Shown: in pieces, positions 54,938 to 62,916 of the stretch
How the letters are laid out: each line of letters begins with the position of its first letter
Numbering within the stretch: position 1 is the first letter of the stretch
Assembly (NCBI GenBank): GCA_013373375.1
Contig: JABXHY010000030.1
Location: 1 to 64,000 of the forward strand
Direction: 5' to 3'
Origin: Gammaproteobacteria bacterium
GTDB taxonomy: Bacteria; Pseudomonadota; Gammaproteobacteria; Enterobacterales; Kangiellaceae
DNA: 64,000 nucleotides
The notes under the pieces: generated by a model
What the model was told of the DNA's origin: nothing
The model's input: only the letters and a program-made list of their open reading frames with translations
Databases searched by the model: none
Position numbers and translations under genes: made by a program

Positions 54938-55396
54938 ATGAACCTCCCTATTTCAATAAAAACCTTTCTTGCAAAATGTCGATTGACTCTTGTTTGTACA
55001 CTTGCGATCGCATTCATTGGCTGTGCTGGTAAAGAGCCAAAAGTAACGCTTTACCAACAAATGGGCAGTCAACAAGGAATCAATCAACTTGTTGATCAAT
55101 TAATTATAAAGATAGGTAATGATAATCAGATCTTTCATTATTTCGCCAAAGCCAATGTAACCCACTTTCGTAAAGGGCTAGTACAACATTTCTGTGCTGT
55201 TGCCGATGGACCTTGTCGATACGAGGGTGACTCAATGAAGCAAATTCATACCGGTATGAATATAAATGAAAAGGATTTTAATCATTTGGTGGAACTTTTG
55301 ATTGAGGTGATGAATGAACTTAATTACTCGACTGGTGTACAAAACCAACTCCTCAAGCGACTCGCGCCTATGCGAGAAAATATTATTTACATCTAA
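54938..55396 (+). CDS. Lipid-anchored group 1 truncated haemoglobin
   Basis: This 152-aa protein has a lipoprotein-like signal with FIGC (Cys29), then a complete truncated globin fold of about 118 residues: LYQQMGSQQGINQLV (A/B helices), IFHYFAKANVTHFRKGLVQHF, then GPCRYEGDSMKQIHTGMNI with the proximal His. Group 1 globins bind O2 or NO and can detoxify NO; an envelope-anchored one is unusual. Last gene of the cupredoxin operon, 2 bp after DUF3034. It probably acts as gas sensor or scavenger for the module. Confidence 0.85.
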   Translation: MNLPISIKTFLAKCRLTLVCTLAIAFIGCAGKEPKVTLYQQMGSQQGINQLVDQLIIKIGNDNQIFHYFAKANVTHFRKGLVQHFCAVADGPCRYEGDSMKQIHTGMNINEKDFNHLVELLIEVMNELNYSTGVQNQLLKRLAPMRENIIYI

Positions 55397-55554
55397 CGCG
55401 CCTTCTTAGCTTTAGCTTTTTAATTATCCGCTGCTGATGATTGTGAACTGATATAACTTATTTCATGAAATAATGGGTTTCGATACAGATAGGTTTATAT
55501 CATCATTGATTAGAATTATACTTCCGGTCTAATTATTCAAATAAATTTTCATCT

Positions 55555-56553
55555 ATGATTGATTTAAGAAGTGATACGGTTACAAAACCTTGCGATGCAA
55601 TGCGTCAAGCTATGAGTACTGCAATTGTGGGAGACGATGTTTATCACGAAGATCCAACGGTGATTCAGTTGGAGCAGTATGTCGCCAAACTCACAGGAAA
55701 AGAAGCGGCCATTTTTGCGCCCAGCGGCACTCAAACGAATTTATTGGCCTTAATGGCTCATTGTGAGCGAGGTGACGAATATATCGTCGGGCAACAAGCC
55801 CACACGTACAAATATGAAGGCGGAGGTGCCGCAGTATTAGGAAGCATTCAGCCACAACCCTTACCGTTTCAAAAAGACGCAACTTTTGATTTGGATGATG
55901 TTAAAAACGCGATTAAACCAATCGACTCACACTTTGCTCGAACCAAACTTATTTGTCTGGAAAATACCCATCATGGCATCTGTTTGCCTATCGATTATCC
56001 TGACCAAGTAAAAAAAATTGCCGAAGAATATGGCTTACAATTACATCTCGACGGAGCTCGACTTTTTAATGCTTCAGTAAAACTAAATAAATCAGTTCAA
56101 CAATTGTGTAAGCCTTTTGATTCTGTCTCATTATGTTTGTCAAAAGGCTTAGGTGCACCTGTAGGTTCTGTATTGGTTGGCAGTCAACGGATTATTGACA
56201 AAGCAAGGCGCTGGCGAAAGGTATTAGGCGGCGGAATGCGTCAAGCTGGTATTTTAGCGGCAGCAGGTTTATACGCTTTACATAATAATGTCCAACGCTT
56301 GTCCGAGGACCATAAAAATGCGAAAAAACTTGTTGATGCGATAAAGGACTCAACTGAGTTAATGGTTATGGATCATTCGGCCCAAACCAATATGATTTTT
56401 CTACAATTAAATCAAGCTCAACAAGACAGGCTCACCAGTTCTCGGGATAAATATCACATTACAGCTGATGTATCGGCGGTAACAAGATTAGTGATGCACA
56501 AAGATATTACTGAAGAAGATTTACCGCAAATAATCGAATGGCTCATGCAGTAA
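55555..56553 (+). CDS. ltaE: Low-specificity L-threonine aldolase
   Basis: This PLP enzyme (332 aa) cleaves L-threonine/L-allo-threonine to glycine and acetaldehyde. Visible markers are MIDLRSDTVTKP at the start, GDDVYHEDPTVIQLE, the PLP-stacking region ENTHHG and HLDGARLFNA, and the Schiff-base Lys in CLSKGLGAPVGS. It has normal length and ends in EEDLPQIIEWL. It appears monocistronic; a bidirectional terminator follows. Confidence 0.96.
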   Translation: MIDLRSDTVTKPCDAMRQAMSTAIVGDDVYHEDPTVIQLEQYVAKLTGKEAAIFAPSGTQTNLLALMAHCERGDEYIVGQQAHTYKYEGGGAAVLGSIQPQPLPFQKDATFDLDDVKNAIKPIDSHFARTKLICLENTHHGICLPIDYPDQVKKIAEEYGLQLHLDGARLFNASVKLNKSVQQLCKPFDSVSLCLSKGLGAPVGSVLVGSQRIIDKARRWRKVLGGGMRQAGILAAAGLYALHNNVQRLSEDHKNAKKLVDAIKDSTELMVMDHSAQTNMIFLQLNQAQQDRLTSSRDKYHITADVSAVTRLVMHKDITEEDLPQIIEWLMQ

Positions 56554-56578
56554 ATCACTTAAAAATTAACTCACTAAA

Positions 56579-56604
56579 AAGGGCTCCATCGGAGCCCTTG
56601 TTTT
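56579..56604. terminator. Bidirectional terminator between convergent genes
   Basis: AAGGGCTCC (56579-56587) and GGAGCCCTT (56591-56599) form a perfect 9-bp stem with a 3-base loop. It is followed by GTTTT on the plus strand (end of ltaE), and on the minus strand by TTTTT (end of the GMC oxidoreductase transcript). Confidence 0.93.
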
Positions 56605-56657
56605 ATATCAACACCAGTACAACAATTTTACTAACGATAAATCATTAAGTTAAAGGT

Positions 56658-58631
56658 TTATCCGTTTTGCCTAACCTCTTGTAAAATGACATCCGTTGCC
56701 TTTTCGCTGATCATGTAAACCGATGTTACGATAAAAAAGCCCGGAATGTATGGGAATACAGAAGCGTCAACAACTCTTAAGTTATTCGTTCCAATTACTT
56801 TAAAGTTGCTGTCAACGACTGCACTTGGATCATTGATATTGCCCATTTTGTTTGAGCAGGACGCGTGGTGTCCCCAAGCTTCATTTTTAACGAACTGTTC
56901 AACTTGATCATCTGTTTCAATTTGACGTCCAGGCGACACTTCACTGTTTACCCACTTCTTAGCTGAACCGCGATCCATAATCGAACGACAGATTTTCACG
57001 CCTTCAACCACTGCATTTAAATCATCTCCGGATGCGTCATTACCTTCATCAAAATACTTAAAGTTAATGTCTGGCATGTCTTGAGGATCCGCAGAATTTA
57101 AAGTGACTTGTCCCGCACTGTTATTGGTATGCCCTTTCAACACTAACCAGGTAAATTGATCTTTTGTTGTCGACAAATCATTGGAATATCCTGGGTAGTA
57201 ACCACGGAATCGTCCTGGCGCACTGAAAATAAATAAATCAGGATCTTCCATTTCTGGCTTTGAACGTTTAACAATTGATAACGCGGTGCCGTTACTGGCG
57301 TAAGGACCTCGATTCCACCATCGATTTTTATAGCGATCCAAGCAAGGATCTTCGCCTTCTCCAAAAGTACATTCATCCGTTAATGGGAGGTTTTGTGACA
57401 TTTCACTTACGATTCCCACTTCGTAGCGATCCTGCAGGTTTTCCCCTACTCCTTTACGATTGATCTGAACAGGAATGTTATGACGATTTAACTCAGCTTC
57501 CGGTCCTATCCCAGATAACTTTAACAATTGAGGACTATTGAACGCGCCGCCTGCAAGAATAACTTCTCGGCTGGCACGAACTATCCGTTTGGTCCCACCC
57601 GTTCTTTCGTTGTGCAATGGATCAGCTCGATACAACTTACTGCCTTCCATATACTCAACACCGACAGCGGTTTTATTATCGTCCAATAAAACTTTAGAAA
57701 CCAATGCACCAGTTCGAATCGTTAATCTATCAGGGTAACGCGCTTGGGTCGCTAACAAATATTCTCTAACACCATGACGCTGCCCATCACGATTAGTTGC
57801 CATAGCCGGAATAAATGCTCCCTCTTCTCCGAACGCAACTCTCCAGTGATTAATGTCGAGTAAATTTCCTGATAATACTTCTTGGAACGCGTCGCCTAAA
57901 CCAGCTTCAGACAAACCAGCTCTAACGATATCTTGAACGATTTGATCTTCGAATAATAATCGCAGATCAGGTCGGTTAGTTTGCAGCCACCCATCAAAGC
58001 CATGACGTGACGGGTTAATACCGAACCATGGGCGTGGCATATAAAGGCAACGCTCAAGTCTTTGGAAGTAACGACGCATTTTAAATGCATCCCAAGAATC
58101 ATCGCCGGTTAACTCTGCAATTCGATTAAAGTCACTGTTGTGTGGGTATACAGTAATCATTGCATGGTGAGTCGTACATCCGCCTATTGTACTGGCTCTT
58201 GGATACAGTATTCCTTTTCCTGGAACATATTTGGAATCTGCCTGCTGCCGAGCTGGATCCGAATAATGTTTTACAAAGAAATCCCAACTAATTTTTGGAT
58301 CTTCTGATGCTTTCGCGTGAAACGCAGGTGTTTTGTATATATCATCGCTTGGATCATCATCGCCTGCTTCAAGCACTAAAACTCGGTGACCTGCGCGCGC
58401 TAAGTTCGCCGCTAACGGGCCGCCTCCAGCACCGGATCCTACGATAATGAATTCGAACTCTTCATTTACAAATTCAAAAGATTCGTTCATTAGTAAAGAA
58501 CCATAAGCAGTGCTCATCAATCCTGCGGCAACACCTGCTTGCAACGTCTTTTTTGTAAAATCTCTTCGTGTAATATTTTTATTTAATGTTGAAGCGTTTG
58601 CCTCAGACTTATCATATTTATTATCTGTCAT
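56658..58631 (-). CDS. Tat-exported GMC-family oxidoreductase (choline dehydrogenase-like)
   Basis: This FAD-dependent oxidoreductase (657 aa) has an N-terminal Tat signal (RRDF at 22-25, then a hydrophobic AGVAAGLMSTAYG). The FAD-binding motif is FIIVGSGAGGGPLAANLARA, GMC signature 2 is EVILAGGAFNSPQLLKLSGIGP, and the catalytic His lies in WGHHASCSNKMG. The C-terminal FAD contact is NLRVVDASVFPYIPGFF. It is expected in the periplasm, oxidising an alcohol or polyol and handing electrons to an acceptor. A second, divergent-type GMC enzyme lies upstream. AGGACA precedes the ATG. No cytochrome or small-subunit gene adjoins it. Confidence 0.93.
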   Translation of the reverse strand: MTDNKYDKSEANASTLNKNITRRDFTKKTLQAGVAAGLMSTAYGSLLMNESFEFVNEEFEFIIVGSGAGGGPLAANLARAGHRVLVLEAGDDDPSDDIYKTPAFHAKASEDPKISWDFFVKHYSDPARQQADSKYVPGKGILYPRASTIGGCTTHHAMITVYPHNSDFNRIAELTGDDSWDAFKMRRYFQRLERCLYMPRPWFGINPSRHGFDGWLQTNRPDLRLLFEDQIVQDIVRAGLSEAGLGDAFQEVLSGNLLDINHWRVAFGEEGAFIPAMATNRDGQRHGVREYLLATQARYPDRLTIRTGALVSKVLLDDNKTAVGVEYMEGSKLYRADPLHNERTGGTKRIVRASREVILAGGAFNSPQLLKLSGIGPEAELNRHNIPVQINRKGVGENLQDRYEVGIVSEMSQNLPLTDECTFGEGEDPCLDRYKNRWWNRGPYASNGTALSIVKRSKPEMEDPDLFIFSAPGRFRGYYPGYSNDLSTTKDQFTWLVLKGHTNNSAGQVTLNSADPQDMPDINFKYFDEGNDASGDDLNAVVEGVKICRSIMDRGSAKKWVNSEVSPGRQIETDDQVEQFVKNEAWGHHASCSNKMGNINDPSAVVDSNFKVIGTNNLRVVDASVFPYIPGFFIVTSVYMISEKATDVILQEVRQNG

Positions 58632-59221
58632 TGTCCTATCCGTCTTACTTAGAAACGCCGTACGACTATACCAATGACTTATGCGATAAAAAATGGGGTC
58701 AATCTATCCATCGCAATTTTAATTAAGAAGGATGAACAAATTTAGTATTAATTAAATAATATTGAATTGTGAAATACGGTTATTAATAAGTTCTTAAAAC
58801 AGCCGCTAACTATTTGAATCAAAATATTTTTTTATTTACAACAATAAGCATTTCTTAAAAATACCTGCTCGTTTGTCATAAAAAACACACCCGAACCACT
58901 GAATCTATGAGATTTTAAATTGATATTTTTCGCGTAGATTATGCGATTTAAAGTTTAAATTTTAATCTTAGATAATTGGTTATTGATAATAAAATCACCT
59001 CTTTATTAATAAATTCATAAAACAAATTCATTAATAAAATAAATGAAGAGTGTAATTAAACTGTTTATTAAGAAATTACTAACGCGTAAGAGAAGTAGAA
59101 TCGATAAAAATGCAAAGAAACCTTAGGTTGCCTATACAATTAGCAATTATTGAATAGAGCAAACCTAACGTTTCTTAATTAAGAATTGTAGCTGTTTCTT
59201 AAGTCGCTTTGCGACTAACTA
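58632..59221. other. 590-bp AT-rich gene-free region
   Basis: This lies between the two GMC oxidoreductase genes on the minus strand. It is very AT-rich with many TTAATAA-type stretches, and should contain the promoter of the 56658 gene. A small hairpin (AGTCGC 59202-59207 with GCGACT 59211-59216) sits just past the stop of the second gene without a T-run. I see no frame. Confidence 0.5.
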
Positions 59222-61063
59222 TCACAATCGATCAGTCGGAGAAATACCGGTAATTTCTTCACAAATCATCTCAGACAATGCACCGATTGTTAGAGCTGGA
59301 TTTGCTCCAAGTGAACTTGGAATAATTGAGCCGTCAGCAACGTATAAATTTTTATAATTAAATGCCTGTCCGAGTTCCCCTTTATGAGCACTTACCACTC
59401 CATCATCAACCGTTTCCGACAATACACAACCTCCTAACGGGTGTACCGTTAAATTACGGCGCAGAGGCCAGAACCAGGTTGGAAACGCAAAAGACAATTT
59501 TGCTTTCAAGTAATTTTTTACTCGATGAGTGGTCGCAATAATGTTGTTAAATAGACTTTGACTATCATAATAAGGCCATTTTAACCGCATTGAATTAAAA
59601 CGATTTAGATACATTTCACCGTTACTCTTGTCTAAGCCAACGTGTACTTGCAATAGAATTCGCTGGTCACCATCGATAGTTTCGATCATTTTATCCACAT
59701 GGCGACGGACAAAATAACTTGGCTTCATAAGATCGACCATTTCCTTAAAGATACTCAACGGAACTGACATATCCTGAGCTAAAAAGCCATCACGATCTGG
59801 ATTGTCCTGAATATTATGATCAATATACTGAATGACAGTTGGCCCGCGATTGATGTCTGTGTCAGTGTTAGTTCCTAGAACTAACGTTAAAAAGTCACCA
59901 TTTCCCGAGTAGTTTTTTCCGAGTGCACTGCTAAGGTTTGGCAACGTATTGTATTGATATTTATTTTTTAACAAGAGTTCAGTAGTACCATAGGTACCGG
60001 CAGATAAGATTACTCGCTTAGATTTGAATACACGTTTTATTTTAGCGACTAGATCAACCAAATAAACATGATAGCCGTATTGTCCGCTCTCGTTAGTGTC
60101 TTCTTCACCAGCTGAATTTAATGGTACTATTTTTTCCACCAGATTTTCAGTACACACCGTCATGCCGTAACGCTGCTCTGCAACGTGCAAATAGTTTAGG
60201 TCCAGAGTATTTTTCGCATGAATGTTACAACCGACAATACACTCTGCACAATACGTACAAGATGTTTGCTCGGCTCCATACTTATTGACTTCGGTTTGGC
60301 CCATAGGTGTTGGGTTTTCACTGTCGTTACCGAAAAATACTGCCATATCGACATCGAAACGCGATTTATTGTCGTCTTGAGCAATTTTTTCGAATACTTC
60401 CTGACGCGCTAAATGACGTTCAGGCTCACCGGTTTTTGGCATCTTGTTCGCGCCCATAACACTTCGAAAAACATCGTAGTACTTTGACATCTGATCGCGT
60501 TTTACATTTGTTGGCCAGTTTTCATCAAAATAAGGGCTCATAGGTTCAATAAGCGCATTACCATACAATAATGATCCACCGCCGTAACCAGAAGACACCA
60601 CTGAATCCATATGATCATAGTTTCTTAAATCAAACACTCCTCTCGATTCTCCGAACAACGGATAAAGTCGAGGCGTGTTGTCGCCTCTTAAACGCCAAAA
60701 AGCTTTTGATAAGTCCGGTATACCACGAGCAAACTCACCTTTTCCGTAGCGCTTGCCCCGTTCTACAATCATAACCTGCCCCGGCCATTTTTTACTTAAA
60801 CGGCATGCGGAAACAGCCCCACCGAATCCAGAGCCAACAACAATTGCCTCATACTCTCTATTCGAGTTCTTAACGGTAAAGCTATCAAATTCACTTGGCT
60901 CAAATTGCTCAAAAGTGCCATCTGAAGCCTCGGCTGATTTACTTTTTAATACAGATGTGGATGCGATTGCCCCAATGGTTGTCCCTAAAAATGAGCGTCT
61001 TTTTAATGAAAACTTTTTCTTCTTGCTCTCGCTTTTAGGATTTTTATCATTTTTATTTGTCAT
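59222..61063 (-). CDS. Tat-exported GMC oxidoreductase (cholesterol-oxidase-like) with ferredoxin-like Cys motif
   Basis: This FAD-dependent enzyme (613 aa) has a twin-arginine signal (KRRSFLG, 21-27) followed by a short Ala/Ser-rich hydrophobic stretch. The FAD motif is EAIVVGSGFGGAVSACRL (72-89), and VHPLGGCVLSETVDDG near the C-terminus carries the conserved His. Cys269, 272, 275 and 279 form CxxCxxCxxxC in SCTYCAECIVGCNIHAK, the spacing of a [4Fe-4S] ferredoxin site; in many GMC relatives a similar Cys-rich loop occurs. It is probably a periplasmic sterol, alcohol or sugar oxidase/dehydrogenase. AAAGGC precedes the ATG. It belongs to a different GMC branch from the neighbouring gene. Confidence 0.88.
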   Translation of the reverse strand: MTNKNDKNPKSESKKKKFSLKRRSFLGTTIGAIASTSVLKSKSAEASDGTFEQFEPSEFDSFTVKNSNREYEAIVVGSGFGGAVSACRLSKKWPGQVMIVERGKRYGKGEFARGIPDLSKAFWRLRGDNTPRLYPLFGESRGVFDLRNYDHMDSVVSSGYGGGSLLYGNALIEPMSPYFDENWPTNVKRDQMSKYYDVFRSVMGANKMPKTGEPERHLARQEVFEKIAQDDNKSRFDVDMAVFFGNDSENPTPMGQTEVNKYGAEQTSCTYCAECIVGCNIHAKNTLDLNYLHVAEQRYGMTVCTENLVEKIVPLNSAGEEDTNESGQYGYHVYLVDLVAKIKRVFKSKRVILSAGTYGTTELLLKNKYQYNTLPNLSSALGKNYSGNGDFLTLVLGTNTDTDINRGPTVIQYIDHNIQDNPDRDGFLAQDMSVPLSIFKEMVDLMKPSYFVRRHVDKMIETIDGDQRILLQVHVGLDKSNGEMYLNRFNSMRLKWPYYDSQSLFNNIIATTHRVKNYLKAKLSFAFPTWFWPLRRNLTVHPLGGCVLSETVDDGVVSAHKGELGQAFNYKNLYVADGSIIPSSLGANPALTIGALSEMICEEITGISPTDRL

Positions 61064-61473
61064 TTTAAAAAGCCTTTATTGTCCAACAGTTCTTATTAGC
61101 GACCCACCGAAAGTTGAAAGTGCCATTTTTAATAGCAATTCCGTCTCGACAAATCTAATAGGTTTCGCATGGTTGCGTTAGCATTAACCCTAACGGAACT
61201 CTAATTGAGAGCGCGTGTTTAAAAGTCTCAAATGCTTGTTGGCATGTATCAAGGTTGTCAAATATGAGATATGAGTCTTGTAACGAGCGTTCGGCGGAAA
61301 GATACATTAAGTCGAACAGAATATAAGAGTGTTGGAAATAACGTTTAAATATAGACTCAAAAAATAAAAAACCGATTCCAAGGTGAAAGAGAATACTAAT
61401 GTTTGGTCGTGGCGTTAACTATTCGAAATAGACAAGAAGAATAGTGACGCCATAACCACAACAAACAAGAGCA
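61064..61473. other. Gene-free region with a long hairpin
   Basis: About 410 bp separate the start of the second GMC gene from the stop of mtaB (both minus). The part near 61404-61458 folds into a long interrupted hairpin (GGCGT-ACTATTC with GAATAGT-ACGCC, extended by TGGT/ACCA). It lies just past the mtaB stop. The remainder shows no frame on either strand. Confidence 0.5.
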
Positions 61474-62808
61474 TTACTGACTGAGCAATATTGGAGCACC
61501 CTCTTTTTCTATGTCAGTTAAATCCGGTATGGCCTCTATCATATCCTTTGAAACTAACATTAGCTTCGAGCGCACTATTTTGTTACTTAGATTAAAATTG
61601 GGTGAAATATCAGAGTACACACGTAAATAATTTGGAGTATGTCCGACATAACGAACTTGACCATTTTCGAGTTGTTGTGGACTGCCTTCCCACAAAACAT
61701 CTACTTCTTTGCCTAAATGTTTCGACATTTCTGCCTGTTTCAATTTCTCGGCCAGGTCATGAAGCTTTTGAGAACGTTCTTTTTTAATAGGCCCTTCAAT
61801 ATGATTGGGTAATCTCGCGGCTTTAGTTCCTTCCCGAGGAGAGTAAGCAAAAATATGAATGTGGCCAAATCCAACTTTTTCGATGTAGTCGAGAGATTGT
61901 ACGAACTCCTCGTCACTTTCTCCAGGAAAGCCAACGATAATATCGGTGGTGACATTAAAATCAGGAATGTGTTCTCTTGCTTGGTTAACCAGCCGCTCAA
62001 ACTCAGCGGTTTTACAGCGACGCGCCATTCTTCGTAACACAGAGTCGGTTCCGCTTTGCAAAGGTAAGTGCATGTGCGGCATTACACGTTTATTCTCGAA
62101 TAAAGTAAAAAAATTATCGGGCAAATCCCAGGGCTCAACTGATGCGAATCGGATGCGGGGAATCTCTGTTTTATCTAATATATCCTGAACAAGTGCGAAC
62201 AGATTAGAATCAATATCACTGCCATAACCTCCAACGTGCACGCCAGCAATCACAATTTCCTGAATACCGTCAGCAACATGCTGGTTCACTTCGTCGATAA
62301 TCGACTCGTGTGTTCTGCTGCGCTCATCGCCTCGGGCAACGGTGACAATACAAAATGTGCAGCGATAGCGACATCCATCTTGTACTTTTATAAAAGCGCG
62401 CTCTTTGTTCCTTGCAAATAAAGCCGGCGCTCCCGGCTCAGTTGCCATTGCAGGCATGGTAGGAATATCCAAAACAGATTGTGTCATGGCGACCAGTTGA
62501 TCTTTCTCGGTATTAGGAACCACCAGATCAACACCTAAAATTTCGTTTGCTTCCTGCTCCTCTAAAGAAGCATAGCAACCAGTGACCACCATTTTCGCCT
62601 TAGGACTTTTTCGATGATGTTTACGAATAACTTGCCTGGACTTACGAGCCGCCTCTCCAGTAACCGCACAAGTATTCACGACTATGACAGACGCTTCTTC
62701 CGGCTGTTGAGTAATCGCATATCCAATAGACTGATATTCTTGCGCCCACCTTTGCAATTCAGCTTCATTTAACCGGCAACCTAAAGCGGTTAAAAATACT
62801 TTGCTCAT
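61474..62808 (-). CDS. mtaB: tRNA (N6-threonylcarbamoyladenosine-C2)-methylthiotransferase MtaB
   Basis: This radical-SAM enzyme adds a methylthio group to t6A37 in tRNA (444 aa). The UPF0004 domain has the three cluster Cys: TALGCRLNEAE, VVNTCAVTGEA and VVTGCYASLE. The radical SAM core is VQDGCRYRCTFCIVTVARG (CxxxCxxC). A TRAM-like C-terminal region starts near 375. GCRLNEAEL and CIVxxARG separate it from MiaB and RimO. Start ATG with no competing upstream start. It is transcribed after the M61 gene, about 110 bp away. Confidence 0.95.
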   Translation of the reverse strand: MSKVFLTALGCRLNEAELQRWAQEYQSIGYAITQQPEEASVIVVNTCAVTGEAARKSRQVIRKHHRKSPKAKMVVTGCYASLEEQEANEILGVDLVVPNTEKDQLVAMTQSVLDIPTMPAMATEPGAPALFARNKERAFIKVQDGCRYRCTFCIVTVARGDERSRTHESIIDEVNQHVADGIQEIVIAGVHVGGYGSDIDSNLFALVQDILDKTEIPRIRFASVEPWDLPDNFFTLFENKRVMPHMHLPLQSGTDSVLRRMARRCKTAEFERLVNQAREHIPDFNVTTDIIVGFPGESDEEFVQSLDYIEKVGFGHIHIFAYSPREGTKAARLPNHIEGPIKKERSQKLHDLAEKLKQAEMSKHLGKEVDVLWEGSPQQLENGQVRYVGHTPNYLRVYSDISPNFNLSNKIVRSKLMLVSKDMIEAIPDLTDIEKEGAPILLSQ

Positions 62809-62916
62809 ATTTCTGTTACCTTAAATAAACTGCTCAAAACCTGAATACTCGATATTACATTGAATTGCGCAGTTATCGTTTGCGTCGAAACGCACTTTTA
62901 AATTCAATGTTTAAAA

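Noticed and set aside
60753-61181. 142-codon plus-strand frame opposite the second GMC oxidoreductase
   Set aside because: It lies mostly antisense to a clearly real gene, has no ribosome binding site and shows no family resemblance; it is a shadow frame.
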